NCBI RefSeq assembly: GCF_025345615.1
Contig: NZ_JAODWD010000006.1
Location: 434,001 to 498,000, forward strand
Reading direction: 5' to 3'
DNA from: Mycobacterium deserti
Lineage (GTDB): Bacteria > Actinomycetota > Actinomycetes > Mycobacteriales > Mycobacteriaceae
Length of the DNA stretch: 64,000 nt
The notes beneath the pieces were generated by a model. The model was given only the letters and a program-made list of their open reading frames with translations, was not told where the DNA came from and searched no databases. This document shows positions 8,840 through 19,339 of this stretch, piece by piece. The first letter of the stretch is position 1, and each line of letters starts with the position of its first letter. The position numbers and the translations under genes were made by a program.

Positions 8840-9514
8840 ATGAGCGACCGGACCAGGGGACGTCCACCCCGGATCAGTCAGGACCAGATCGTCGCGGCGG
8901 CCCGACGCGTCGCGACCAGGGACCTGACGATGCAGGCGGTGGCCGATGCGCTCGGCGTCAGTCGTAAAGCCCTGCACTATTACGTCGGCGATCGCGAGGG
9001 CCTGCTGACCCTTGTGGTGCTCGACCAGTTCGAACGCGAACTCGACCGCGTCGAGTTACCCGTCGACGACGACTGGCGAAAAGTGTTGCGCGCCTACGCC
9101 GTAGCTTTTCGCGACGGTCTGATCCAGGTGGGGACGGCGACCGACTTCACCCGCCTCCGCGGACTTTCCGCCTCGGCGGCACTCGCGCTGGCGGATCGGG
9201 TGCTCGATGCGCTGCTGGCTGCGGGACTGGACCCCGAGGCCGCGCGCTGCGGACTGACCGCGGCGTCGAATATCGCTCAGTCGGCTGCCCACACCGTCGT
9301 CGCGCAGACCGCATCCGGCGTGCATCGGCATCGGGCGCAGACCACTGCAGCGCTTAAAAACGAACCGCAGAACACCTATCCGGCGCTGCGCCGCGTGCTC
9401 GCCACCGCCGAACCGAAGCGGCACGACGCCGACATCCAGTTCACGTTCGAACTGAACTCGGTGATCGCTGGGCTGGAGCGGATACTCGCTGCTAGACCGG
9501 CGGTGTCAGAGTGA
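8840..9514 (+). CDS. TetR/AcrR family transcriptional regulator
   Basis: 224 aa with an N-terminal TetR helix-turn-helix (RISQDQIVAAARRV, then TMQAVADALGVSRKALHYYVGDREGLL at residues 33-60) and an alpha-helical ligand domain. ATG 8840 is preferred over TTG 8837. A TAGGCT -10-like box ends 7 nt before this ATG, suggesting a leaderless mRNA. Probably represses itself and the divergent dehydrogenase gene. Its 3' end overlaps the convergent protease gene by 23 nt. Confidence 0.88.
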   Translation: MSDRTRGRPPRISQDQIVAAARRVATRDLTMQAVADALGVSRKALHYYVGDREGLLTLVVLDQFERELDRVELPVDDDWRKVLRAYAVAFRDGLIQVGTATDFTRLRGLSASAALALADRVLDALLAAGLDPEAARCGLTAASNIAQSAAHTVVAQTASGVHRHRAQTTAALKNEPQNTYPALRRVLATAEPKRHDADIQFTFELNSVIAGLERILAARPAVSE

Positions 9515-10520
9515 CCTTGCCGGTGCGCTGCTGCCCCGTGCCGTCGACCCACGTCAGATCGAGCACGTCGCCCGGGTAGTGCCGGTCCAGGACATAGGTC
9601 AGCGTGGTGGCCGAATCCAGGCTGACACCGTCGAGGGCCAGCAGCACGTCGCCGCTGCGCAGGCCCGCCTGCTCTGCAGGGCCACCGCGCAGCACCTCGG
9701 CGATGAGCACCCCCGGCCCTTCCTGTCCCGCCGTGCGGACGCCGACGCCGAGCAGCACTGGCGGTCCGATGTGGATCGAGTCGGACGGCGCCCGCGAGCG
9801 GATCTGATTGGCGATGGCCAGTGCGTCGTTGATCGGGATGGCGAATCCCTCGCCGCCGGGGCCGAGTCGAAAGTTCACCGACGCGGCCGTCGTGATCCCG
9901 ACGACCTGGCCGACGCCGTTGACCACGGGTCCACCGGAGTCGCCTGCGACGACCGGAGCGGCGAACTCGATCAGTCCGGACAGCTCGTCTGTACTACCGG
10001 TCAACGTGTCCTCGGCGGTGACGGTACGGCCGAACGCGGTGACCGTGCCGACCTCCCGGGTCAGCGGGGCGTTGGTGCCTGCGGCATTGCCCAGTGCGAC
10101 CACCGGTTCGCCCTCCACCAGCGCGGCGGAGTCGCCGATTGGGGCCACGGGCAGGCCGGCCGCACCGAGCAGTTGCAGCACGGCGATGTCCCGCCGACGG
10201 TCGTAACCGACCAGCTCAGCTGGGAAAGAGCGCCCCGCGACGGTCGCGTTGATGCGATCGGCCCCGGATACGACGTGGAAGTTCGTCAGCACCTGGCCAC
10301 CCGGGTCGAGGACGATTCCGGTACCGGTGCCGAACGCGCTCTGATAGTCGATCTCGGTGTCGATGCGCACCACCGCGGGTTCGACTGATGCCGCGGCCGC
10401 GATCGGATCCGCGGGTGCGGCCGTCGATATCGCCGAGTTCAGCGGCGCGACCAGCGCCAATACCACCGCAAGCGCGGTCAGCAGAGCCGCGAACGGTCGG
10501 CGGACATGCGTATAGCCCAT
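9492..10520 (-). CDS. Secreted trypsin-like serine protease with PDZ domain
   Basis: 342 aa. A signal or anchor helix (ALLTALAVVLALVAP, residues 12-26) precedes an S1C protease domain with an apparent catalytic triad His82 (NFHVV), Asp111 (RRRDIAV) and Ser195 (VAGDSGGP). A C-terminal PDZ domain starts near residue 250 (LLGVGVRT, AEQAGLRSGDVLLALDG). This is the HtrA/PepA-type exported quality-control protease layout. The Ala-rich C-region could be cleaved or remain as an anchor. It sits downstream of lucA on the same strand with a 29-bp gap. Confidence 0.88.
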   Translation of the reverse strand: MGYTHVRRPFAALLTALAVVLALVAPLNSAISTAAPADPIAAAASVEPAVVRIDTEIDYQSAFGTGTGIVLDPGGQVLTNFHVVSGADRINATVAGRSFPAELVGYDRRRDIAVLQLLGAAGLPVAPIGDSAALVEGEPVVALGNAAGTNAPLTREVGTVTAFGRTVTAEDTLTGSTDELSGLIEFAAPVVAGDSGGPVVNGVGQVVGITTAASVNFRLGPGGEGFAIPINDALAIANQIRSRAPSDSIHIGPPVLLGVGVRTAGQEGPGVLIAEVLRGGPAEQAGLRSGDVLLALDGVSLDSATTLTYVLDRHYPGDVLDLTWVDGTGQQRTGKVTLTPPV

Positions 10521-10549
10521 GTGTCCATACTGCCCGAAGTTGAGGACGC

Positions 10550-11362
10550 TTAATCCTCGACGGCCACTCCGCCGCGCAACCGCCTGCGCCGACGCCTGGT
10601 CGGCTCGGTCTTCCCGGACGGCCTGCGGTTGCGCAAGCCGCCGTCGGCGTCGTCGGCAGCGGCTTCACCGGCCGCCTCGGGCGCGGGGGTCTCATCCACG
10701 CCGGCTTCCTCGGCGGTGGACTGCGGCTCGACGGCCGTCGACTCGGGCTCGGAGACCTCGGTGGTGGAGTCCTCGTCGTCGTCGGCAGGCTCGGCAGGCT
10801 TTGCAGACTCGGCAGGCGAGTCGGCGGAAGGATCGTCGGCGCCCTGCGGCTCGTCCGCGGCCGTGTCTGCTGCCGCGCCCTTGCGCCTGCCTCGCCGCTG
10901 CTTCTCGGTCTTGGGCTTGAGCGCTTTCGGCGGGGGCGGCGGCATTTCGGCGACGAACGCCAGGTAGAAGGCGAAGAGGCCGAGCAGCGCGATGGCCGCG
11001 GCTGCGCCGTAGATGCCGAACAGCCACTGTCCCGCCGAGTCGAGCGACAGCCAGATCTCACTGATCGCCGCAGCGATGATCAGCACGGCGGCCAGCACGT
11101 GCAGCACGATCGACCACATGCGCAGCGTCAACGCGAGCTGCGGCACGCCCAACTCGGGCTTGCGGGTGCGCTGCAGCGTGAGCGCCACCGGTATCGCGGC
11201 CAGGCCGATCAGCGCCCCGACCACGATGCGCAGCGCGGTGCCCAGCGTGTGTGAGGTGTCGCCCAGGAGCTCCGGCATGCGGGGCATGACGAAGAAGAAG
11301 TACAGGACACCGGCGACGATGCAGAACGATGCGTGCCAGATCACCGCGACGGTGCGGCTCAT
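10550..11362 (-). CDS. lucA: Conserved membrane protein, LucA (Rv3723) homologue
   Basis: 270 aa with four hydrophobic helices in the first 145 residues (for example CIVAGVLYFFFVM and WSIVLHVLAAVLIIAAAI). A long cytoplasmic tail of about 120 residues is basic first (KPKTEKQRRGRRKG), then acidic and repetitive (Ala/Glu/Asp/Ser), and ends in an Arg-rich patch. Position between a protease gene and tRNA-Ser/ffs/aspC matches Rv3723. In M. tuberculosis LucA stabilises the Mce1 and Mce4 lipid importers. RBS AAGGAGG lies just before the ATG. Confidence 0.82.
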   Translation of the reverse strand: MSRTVAVIWHASFCIVAGVLYFFFVMPRMPELLGDTSHTLGTALRIVVGALIGLAAIPVALTLQRTRKPELGVPQLALTLRMWSIVLHVLAAVLIIAAAISEIWLSLDSAGQWLFGIYGAAAAIALLGLFAFYLAFVAEMPPPPPKALKPKTEKQRRGRRKGAAADTAADEPQGADDPSADSPAESAKPAEPADDDEDSTTEVSEPESTAVEPQSTAEEAGVDETPAPEAAGEAAADDADGGLRNRRPSGKTEPTRRRRRRLRGGVAVED

Positions 11363-11434
11363 GCCCCTCCTTGATGCTTGATTGGTCCGGGTGCGACCAG
11401 GACGTCGGTCGCTGGTCGCATCCCGGACCGAGTG

Positions 11435-11520
11435 CGGAGGATGCGGGATTTGAACCCGCGAGGGCTATTAACCCAACCCGCGTTCCAGGCGAGCGCCATA
11501 GGCCACTAGGCGAATCCTCC
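11435..11520 (-). tRNA. tRNA-Ser (GGA anticodon)
   Basis: An 86-nt class II tRNA read on the reverse strand. The acceptor stem GGAGGAT pairs perfectly with ATCCTCC and leaves G as discriminator. The anticodon arm CTCGC/GCGGG closes a 7-nt loop, CTGGAAC, with anticodon GGA (complement at 11484-11486), reading UCC and UCU. The extra arm is long, as expected for serine, and the T loop GGTTCAAATCC is canonical. CCA is not encoded. Confidence 0.95.
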
Positions 11521-11587
11521 GCGGGCCATGGTAGCCGACCAGGCACCAGCGCCCGTCCAGATCCTCGCGGGGTTCGTATTAGACTCG

Positions 11588-12995
<1,408 letters not shown>

Positions 12996-13034
12996 CGTGT
13001 TGTTTCGTCGGTCCGCATCGGTAGCCTGCTGAGC

Positions 13035-14918
13035 GTGGCGCTCTACCGCAAGTACCGGCCGGCAACCTTCGCTGAGGTCATCGGGCAGGAGCATGTCACC
13101 GAGCCGCTGTCCACTGCGCTGTCGGCCCATCGGATCAACCATGCCTACCTGTTCTCTGGACCGCGTGGCTGCGGCAAGACGTCGTCGGCACGCATCCTGG
13201 CCCGCTCGCTGAACTGCGCTGACGGCCCCACCCCCACACCCTGCGGCGTATGCGACTCGTGTGTGGCGCTGGCCCCGAACGGGCCGGGCAACGTCGATGT
13301 GGTCGAACTCGACGCGGCCAGCCACGGCGGTGTCGACGACACTCGAGAACTGCGCGACCGCGCGTTCTACGCGCCTGCCCAGTCGCGGTATCGGATCTTC
13401 ATCGTTGACGAGGCGCACATGGTCACCACGGCCGGATTCAACGCGCTGCTGAAGATCGTCGAGGAGCCGCCGGACCACCTGATCTTCGTGTTCGCCACCA
13501 CCGAACCTGAAAAGGTGCTGCCGACCATCCGGTCGCGCACTCACCACTACCCGTTCCGGCTGCTGGCGCCGCGCACCATGCGCTCGCTGCTGGAGCGCAT
13601 CTGCGCGTCCGAGGATGTCACGGTCGACGACGCGGTGTACCCGTTGGTGATTCGCGCAGGCGGTGGGTCGCCGCGCGACACGTTGTCGGTGCTCGATCAG
13701 CTACTGGCGGGCGCCGACAACAATCGGGTGGAGTACCGGCGGGCGCTGTCGCTGCTCGGCGCGACGGACGTCGCTCTGATCGACGTTGCGGTCGATGCGC
13801 TCGCGGCCGCCGACGCCGCAGCCTTGTTCGGCGCGGTCGAGGCGGTGATCGACGCCGGCCACGACCCGCGCCGGTTCGCGACCGATCTGCTCGAGCGATT
13901 CCGCGATCTGATCGTGCTGCAGTCGGTGCCTGACGCGGTCGCCCGCGGCGTCGTCGACGGGCCCGAGGACGTCCTGGAGCGGATGCGTGAGCAGGCGAGA
14001 GGACTCGGGACCGCCACGCTGACCCGCTTCGCCGAGGTGGTGCACTCCGGACTGGGGGAGATGCGTGGCGCGACCGCGCCTCGACTGCTGCTCGAGGTGG
14101 TGTGCGCCCGGCTGCTGCTGCCGTCGGCGAGCGACACCGAGGCGGCGCTGCTGCAGCGTGTCGAACGCATCGAGACCCGGCTCGACATGTCGATCCCCGA
14201 CGGTGAACAGGCCATGGCGCCAGAGCAGTTCACTCGCAAGAGCCAGGCGCCGGAGCCGAAGTCCGAAGAGACCAAGGCCACGGAGACCAAGGCTCCTGAG
14301 CCCAAGGCCGCGGAGCCCAAGGCGCCGCCGCCGCCCAAGGCCACACCTGCGCCCGTCAAGGCCGAGCCCGCCGCGCCCCCGCCGCCCACAGAAGAGGACA
14401 AGCCACCGTCGCCCCCACCGGTGCGGCCGCCCTCCGATCCGGTGGTCGAGGCGCCGCCGCCCGCCGCGCTGACCACAGAGCCGAATGCGGCGGCCGTGCG
14501 CAGCATGTGGACGACGGTGCGGGAGAAGGTGCGTCAGCGCAGCCGTACCACCGAGGTCATGCTGGCCGGAGCCATCGTGCGAGCTGTCGAGGGCGACACG
14601 TTGGTTCTCAGCCACGAGTCCGCCCCGTTGGCCAAACGTCTTGTCGAACAACGCAACTCCGACGTCATCCGCGAAGCGCTCAAGGACGCGCTCGGTGTCG
14701 ACTGGAAGATTCGCTGCGAAGCGGGTGCCGCGTCGCCACCTCAGGCCGAAGCCAAGCCGGCCGCCGCAGCACCAGCGCATCGTGACGACGACGAAGAGGA
14801 CATGCTGGCCGAGGCCGGCAACGACACGTCCAATGCCCCACGGCGCGACCCCGAGGAGGCCGCGCTCGAGCTACTGCAGAGCGAGTTGGGCGCGCGTCGC
14901 ATCGACGGCAGCGCCTAG
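13035..14918 (+). CDS. dnaX: DNA polymerase III gamma/tau subunit
   Basis: 627 aa AAA+ clamp-loader subunit. The Walker A GPRGCGKTSS is at residues 42-51, zinc-knuckle cysteines are Cys61, 70, 73 and 76, Walker B IVDEAHM is near residue 125, and sensor 1 FATTEPEK is near residue 155. A Pro/Ala/Lys/Glu-rich linker (about residues 395-480) links to a C-terminal domain that binds the polymerase. No slippery frameshift site was obvious. GTG 13035 is preceded by a TAGCCT -10-like box 7 nt upstream, so the transcript may be leaderless. Confidence 0.95.
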   Translation: MALYRKYRPATFAEVIGQEHVTEPLSTALSAHRINHAYLFSGPRGCGKTSSARILARSLNCADGPTPTPCGVCDSCVALAPNGPGNVDVVELDAASHGGVDDTRELRDRAFYAPAQSRYRIFIVDEAHMVTTAGFNALLKIVEEPPDHLIFVFATTEPEKVLPTIRSRTHHYPFRLLAPRTMRSLLERICASEDVTVDDAVYPLVIRAGGGSPRDTLSVLDQLLAGADNNRVEYRRALSLLGATDVALIDVAVDALAAADAAALFGAVEAVIDAGHDPRRFATDLLERFRDLIVLQSVPDAVARGVVDGPEDVLERMREQARGLGTATLTRFAEVVHSGLGEMRGATAPRLLLEVVCARLLLPSASDTEAALLQRVERIETRLDMSIPDGEQAMAPEQFTRKSQAPEPKSEETKATETKAPEPKAAEPKAPPPPKATPAPVKAEPAAPPPPTEEDKPPSPPPVRPPSDPVVEAPPPAALTTEPNAAAVRSMWTTVREKVRQRSRTTEVMLAGAIVRAVEGDTLVLSHESAPLAKRLVEQRNSDVIREALKDALGVDWKIRCEAGAASPPQAEAKPAAAAPAHRDDDEEDMLAEAGNDTSNAPRRDPEEAALELLQSELGARRIDGSA

Positions 14919-14920
14919 GG

Positions 14921-16234
14921 TCAGGCCGTCCACCAGGGTCGTAGCGGCAGTCCACCGTCGTTGCCGTGCGAGTCCAGCTTGACCGCCAGAACCTGGTGCA
15001 GCTGAACGACATTGGTCTCGAAGCCGATCCGTGAGCCGGCCATGTACAGCCCCCACACCTTGGCCGTGGGCAGGCCGACCTCTTCGACCGCCTCGTCCCA
15101 GTGCTCGACGAGATTGCGGCACCAGTCGCGCAGCGTCAACGCGTAGTGATTGCGCAGATTCTCCTCGTGCACGACCTCGAGGCCGACGTCCTGGGCTTCG
15201 GTGATGATCCGCCCGGAGCCGGTCAGCTCGCCGTCCGGGAAGACGTACCGGTCGATGAAACCGCCTGCGGTGGCGCCGGTGCGGTTGTCGTGGCGGGTGA
15301 TGCAGTGGTTGAGCAGCAGGGCCCCGGTGCGCATCTTCGACTTCAGGAAGCGGAAGTACGAGGGGTAGTTCTGCACGCCGATGTGTTCGGTCAGACCGAT
15401 CGACGACACCGCGTCGAAGCCGGACTCCCGCACGTCGCGGTAGTCGCCGTGCCGCACCTCGGCGAGGTCGCCGAGCCCTTGTGCCTCAATGGCATTGCGC
15501 GCCCACTCGGCCTGCTCCTTCGACAGCGTGACGCCGATGGCCTTGACGCCGTGGCGGGCCGCGTAACGGACCATGCCGCCCCAGCCGCAGCCCACGTCGA
15601 GCAACCGGTCGCCGGGTTTGAGCCGCAACTTCTCGAAGACCAGGCGGTACTTGTTCTCCTGCGCCTCTTCGAGCGTGGCGTCGGGGTCGGGGTAGCAGGC
15701 GCACGTGTAGGTCATCGACGGGCCGAGCACCCATTCGTAGAACGTGTTCGAGACGTCGTAATGGTGGTGAATTGCCTCGGCATCACGAGTTCTGCTGTGC
15801 CGCAGACCTTCCGCGATGCGACGCCAGCGCGGCAGCGCCTCCTGCGGTGGCGGCGAGATCGGCTTGAGGTGCTCGATGCCGATGGTGCGGACGATGTTGG
15901 CCAGTACGCGTGCGGGCGGCATCTTGAAGTCCAGCTTGTCGGCCAGCGCCCGCAGCAGGTCGTAGGGATCACCGGGGTGCACGCCGTGCATCTCCAGATT
16001 GCCCGACACGTAGGCGCGGGCGAGGCCGAGTTCGCCGGGAGCGGTGGCCAGATAGGTGGTGCCGCGCGGCGTCAGGAGATCCAGACCCAACTCGGCGTCG
16101 TCCGGCCCCGCCGTACTGCCGTCGTAGGCGGTGAATCTCAGTGGCTGCTGGCCCGCGGCGAAGATCTCCAGGATCTCGGCAAGGGTGAGCTTCCTGTCCG
16201 TCGCGTCAGCCGAATAGTCCTTGAAAGTCGTCAT
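14921..16234 (-). CDS. Cyclopropane-fatty-acid-synthase-like SAM methyltransferase (Rv3720 type)
   Basis: 437 aa of the CFA synthase family. The SAM-binding motif LLDVGCGWGGMVRYAA is near residues 198-213, followed by LSKEQAEWA and the conserved SIGLTEHIG and PDGELTGSG segments. These enzymes methylate double bonds in membrane-lipid acyl chains. It overlaps the upstream oxidoreductase by 4 nt, forming a methyltransferase plus flavin-oxidoreductase pair like the one that makes 10-methylstearic (tuberculostearic) acid. Whether this copy makes that lipid is unproven. Convergent with dnaX, 2 bp apart. Confidence 0.85.
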   Translation of the reverse strand: MTTFKDYSADATDRKLTLAEILEIFAAGQQPLRFTAYDGSTAGPDDAELGLDLLTPRGTTYLATAPGELGLARAYVSGNLEMHGVHPGDPYDLLRALADKLDFKMPPARVLANIVRTIGIEHLKPISPPPQEALPRWRRIAEGLRHSRTRDAEAIHHHYDVSNTFYEWVLGPSMTYTCACYPDPDATLEEAQENKYRLVFEKLRLKPGDRLLDVGCGWGGMVRYAARHGVKAIGVTLSKEQAEWARNAIEAQGLGDLAEVRHGDYRDVRESGFDAVSSIGLTEHIGVQNYPSYFRFLKSKMRTGALLLNHCITRHDNRTGATAGGFIDRYVFPDGELTGSGRIITEAQDVGLEVVHEENLRNHYALTLRDWCRNLVEHWDEAVEEVGLPTAKVWGLYMAGSRIGFETNVVQLHQVLAVKLDSHGNDGGLPLRPWWTA

Positions 16235-17622
16235 TGTCGTTGCACCGCCTTCGCATACAAATCGAGGAGACGTGAATCCGGGTCGTAGGTCTTCTTGACG
16301 GTCTTGTAGATCTCGCCGCCGTAGAGTTCGTCGAACTCCTCCTTGCCGTAGTACGCATCGGAATACAGAGACTTGTGTCCGTCGAGCTCGCTGACCTTCG
16401 TTTCGATCAGCCTATTCGTATGGCCCTCGTTCGGTCCCGCAGGCACCGACGACCAGAAGCCGACGTTGACGTAAGTCCGGTTCGGCCGGATCGGGTACAG
16501 CGGCCAGCCGCCCTCCGATCCAGCGGTGTCGCGAAGGCGTAACGGGCACAGCCAAATCGGCTCTATCGGCACGTTGGCCAGGAACCAATGCAGGAACTCG
16601 GCGGTCCGCTCGATCGGCACCTCGATGTCTTGGACGACGCGCTCCAGCGGCGGGCGGCCGTTGCGCTTCTCGATGCGATCGGCGATGTCGAAGCGCCTGT
16701 CGTAGGCGATGAGCTTCCAGTAGAAGCTGCTGCGCCGCAATCGCCTGGGCCACCACGGCCGAATGCGCGGGTTCTGCGCACCGAAAGCCCGTGAGCACCA
16801 GAACCAGTCGGTGTCCCACCGCCATAGATAGTCGTGGATGGTGAGCCGATCGTGCTTCTCGCCGTCGGCGTGCTGAATCGAGCGGTAGTAGATCTGCTGA
16901 CCGGTGTAGTCGCTGACCGGTCCGGGAGCCGAAGTCTGAAAGCCGAGCGTCAAATAGCTCTCGTCGGCGGAGAACACGACACCGTCGAGATAGTCGACCG
17001 GCGTGCCGTCGTGGCCGCCGGTCTCGATGATGCGGTCCATCGCCACGACCATGTCGTCAAGTGAATGGAAACGCAAGTGCCGCAAGGCGACGAATGGCTT
17101 AACACCCTCCAGCTCGATCTTGATGCGAACCGAATAGCCCAGAGTGCCGTACGAGTTCGGGAACGCCCTGAAAAGCTCGGGATGGACGTCGCGGCTGGCG
17201 GTGAGCACCTCGCCGGTGCCGGTCAGAATGTCCATCTCCAGCACCGACTCGTGCGGCAGTCCGTTGCGGAACGACGTCGACTCGATGCCCAGCCCTGTCA
17301 CTGCACCACCGAGGGTGATGGTCTTGAGCTGCGGCACCACCAGCGGTGCCAGCCCATACGGCAGTGTGGCGGCGACCAGATCCTCGTAGGTGCACATGCC
17401 CGCCACATCTGCGGTGCGCGCGTCGGGGTCGACGGCGATGACGTTGGTCAGCCCCGACACGTCGAGGCCCTTCGTCGCCGTCTTGGCGCGGGCCCGAAAC
17501 AGGTTCGAGGTGGGTTTGGCGAGCCGCACAGTGGCGTCCGGTGGAATCGCCCGATAACTGGCTACGAGGCGCTGCACACCATGGGCATGAGCCCCCTGTG
17601 CGTCGGTTTTCACAACAGACAC
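16231..17622 (-). CDS. FAD-binding oxidoreductase, DHCR24-like (Rv3719 type)
   Basis: 463 aa with an FAD-PCMH type N-terminal domain: NVIAVDPDARTADVAGMCTYEDLV, then PQLKTITLGGAVTGLGIESTSFRNG near residues 98-122. The C-terminal half has WPLYPIRPNRTYVNVGFW. Family members reduce or oxidise C=C bonds in lipids. Overlap (ATGA-type) with the methyltransferase stop or start suggests a single functional unit: the methyltransferase would form a methylene acyl chain and this flavoprotein would reduce it. Start GTG 17620-17622. Confidence 0.85.
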   Translation of the reverse strand: MSVVKTDAQGAHAHGVQRLVASYRAIPPDATVRLAKPTSNLFRARAKTATKGLDVSGLTNVIAVDPDARTADVAGMCTYEDLVAATLPYGLAPLVVPQLKTITLGGAVTGLGIESTSFRNGLPHESVLEMDILTGTGEVLTASRDVHPELFRAFPNSYGTLGYSVRIKIELEGVKPFVALRHLRFHSLDDMVVAMDRIIETGGHDGTPVDYLDGVVFSADESYLTLGFQTSAPGPVSDYTGQQIYYRSIQHADGEKHDRLTIHDYLWRWDTDWFWCSRAFGAQNPRIRPWWPRRLRRSSFYWKLIAYDRRFDIADRIEKRNGRPPLERVVQDIEVPIERTAEFLHWFLANVPIEPIWLCPLRLRDTAGSEGGWPLYPIRPNRTYVNVGFWSSVPAGPNEGHTNRLIETKVSELDGHKSLYSDAYYGKEEFDELYGGEIYKTVKKTYDPDSRLLDLYAKAVQRQ

Positions 17623-17685
17623 GCATATACGCTAGTCGGCGGCCGCAGCCGATGCGACCGCACAGACACAAAACAGGAGTGCAAG

Positions 17686-18126
17686 ATGTCTCAGGTCAGC
17701 GCGTCCAGCACTGTGTTGATCGACGCCCAGGCGGAAACAGTCCTTGCCGCCGTCGCGGATTACGCGACCGTACGTCCGAAGATTCTGTCCTCGCACTACA
17801 GCGGTTATCAGGTACTCGAGGGCGGTCAGGGCGCAGGCACCGTCGTGACGTGGAAGTTACAGGCCACCAAGTCGCGGGTGCGTGACGTGAAGGCGACCGT
17901 CGACGTCGCGGGGCACACCGTCATCGAGAAGGACGCCAACTCGTCGATGGTCACCAACTGGACCGTCGCGCCCGCGGGCAACGGCTCGTCGGTCACGGTC
18001 AAGACGTCGTGGCAGGGTGCCGGAGGCATCGGTGGTTTCTTCGAGAAGACGTTCGCGCCGCTGGGCCTGAAGAAAATCCAGGCCGAGGTGCTGGAGAACC
18101 TCAAAAAGCAGGTTGAGGGCCGGTAA
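17686..18126 (+). CDS. SRPBCC (polyketide cyclase/START-like) family protein
   Basis: 146 aa beginning MSQVSASSTVLIDAQAETVL, a typical SRPBCC lipid/ligand-binding fold with the VxWKLQATKSRVRDV core and a C-terminal helix (KKIQAEVLENLKKQVEG). Corresponds to Rv3718c in position. RBS AGGAG lies at about 17674-17678. Divergent from the oxidoreductase gene with a 63-bp gap. Ligand unknown; neighbouring lipid genes hint at a hydrophobic ligand. Confidence 0.82.
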   Translation: MSQVSASSTVLIDAQAETVLAAVADYATVRPKILSSHYSGYQVLEGGQGAGTVVTWKLQATKSRVRDVKATVDVAGHTVIEKDANSSMVTNWTVAPAGNGSSVTVKTSWQGAGGIGGFFEKTFAPLGLKKIQAEVLENLKKQVEGR

Positions 18127-18135
18127 CCGGCCGCT

Positions 18136-18870
18136 TTACGTGGCGCCCAGGAAGCCCGCGATGCCGCGCACGACGGCGTCGGCATACTTCTGCCTACCAT
18201 CGGGCGTTTTCATCAGCGCCGAGTCGACCGGGTTCTTCATGTTCCCCAGTTCGACGAGGATGGACGGGTACTGGGCCAGGTTGAGCCCGGCGATGTCGGA
18301 CCGCGGGTTCAGTCCTGCGCTGCCGATATAGGTGGACGGAACGAAGCCGGCCGCCTGCAGCTGGTCGCGCATGATCGCGGCGAACCGTGGCGAGGGCCCG
18401 GCCTGCGCGTCGTTGAGCGGCGGGGACGAGTACAAGACGTGGAATCCGCGCCCCGTCGGGGGGCCGCCGTCAGCGTGGATGCTGACGATCGCGTTGGGCC
18501 GCAGCGAGTTGGCCATCGCGGCACGCTCGTCGACGCAGGGGCCCACCCCGGTGTCGTCGCCGCGTGACATCGCGGTTCGTACGCCGAGTGCGGTCAGCGC
18601 CGCGCGGATGCGTAGCGTGGTCTCCCAGGCGAACGTGTGCTCGGCGAAGCCGTCGTCGGTGGAGGTGCCGCTGGCCTGGCAGTCCTTCGTTCCGCCGCGC
18701 CCGGTCGGCACCTGACGGCTGATCGAGGCGTCGTTGGCGCCGTTGTGGCCGGGATCGAGGAACACGATCTTGCCGGCGATGTTGGCCGGTGCGGCATACG
18801 CCGGGCTGACGAGCGTCGACGCGACGAGGATCAGACTGGCGGCCACCGAGGCGCAGATGCGCATTGCCAT
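18136..18870 (-). CDS. ami1: N-acetylmuramoyl-L-alanine amidase
   Basis: 244 aa, Amidase_3 family, exported (signal VAASLILVASTLVSPAYA-A, cleaved near residue 27). Zinc ligands appear to be His42 (LDPGHNG), Glu77 (FAEHTF) and His132 (SIHADGG), with catalytic Glu207 (LVELGNMKN). Cys64 and Cys112 could form the disulfide of the Rv3717 enzyme. It cuts the amide between muramic acid and the stem peptide during wall remodelling. ATG 18868-18870 chosen; GTG 18898-18900 is in frame upstream. Confidence 0.92.
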   Translation of the reverse strand: MAMRICASVAASLILVASTLVSPAYAAPANIAGKIVFLDPGHNGANDASISRQVPTGRGGTKDCQASGTSTDDGFAEHTFAWETTLRIRAALTALGVRTAMSRGDDTGVGPCVDERAAMANSLRPNAIVSIHADGGPPTGRGFHVLYSSPPLNDAQAGPSPRFAAIMRDQLQAAGFVPSTYIGSAGLNPRSDIAGLNLAQYPSILVELGNMKNPVDSALMKTPDGRQKYADAVVRGIAGFLGAT

Positions 18871-18999
18871 GGTGGGCCCGACACGCAGGGGGGCTGGCAC
18901 GGGCGCCACCGTAGCCGCAGTCGCGACTAGGCTGAAAGGCCAAACCGCCGTGCGCGGGCGACAGAGACCAAGTCGAAACCAATACGCAAGGGGACTGTC

Positions 19000-19332
19000 A
19001 TGCAACCAGGAGGCCAGCCCGATATGTCGGCGCTCCTCGCCCAGGCGCAGCAGGTGCAGCAACAGCTGATGGAAGCGCAGGAATCGCTGGCCAACGCCGA
19101 GGTGCACGGCCAGGCGGGCGGAGGCCTGGTGCAGGTCACCATGAAGGGCAGCGGCGAGGTGGTCGCGGTGTCGATCGACCCGAAGGTGGTCGACCCCGAG
19201 GACATCGAGACCCTGCAGGATCTGATCGTCGGCGCCATCGGCGACGCGTCCAAGCAGGTCACCATCATGGCGCACGACCGCCTGGGGCCGCTGGCAGGCG
19301 GAATGGGCAACCTCGGTATTCCGGGCCTCTAG
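19000..19332 (+). CDS. YbaB/EbfC nucleoid-associated protein
   Basis: 110 aa with the family pattern: Gln-rich helix ([24 protein letters not shown]), then [30 protein letters not shown] and a C-terminal helix. These proteins form dimers that bind DNA. It sits 7 bp upstream of recR, the conserved dnaX-ybaB-recR type grouping, here with intervening genes. Start ATG 19000. Confidence 0.92.
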   Translation: MQPGGQPDMSALLAQAQQVQQQLMEAQESLANAEVHGQAGGGLVQVTMKGSGEVVAVSIDPKVVDPEDIETLQDLIVGAIGDASKQVTIMAHDRLGPLAGGMGNLGIPGL

Positions 19333-19339
19333 TTTTCGC

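Noticed and set aside
14216-14480. Repetitive Pro/Ala/Glu/Lys codons inside dnaX as a tandem repeat or insertion
   Set aside because: Low-complexity linkers are normal at this position in actinobacterial DnaX.
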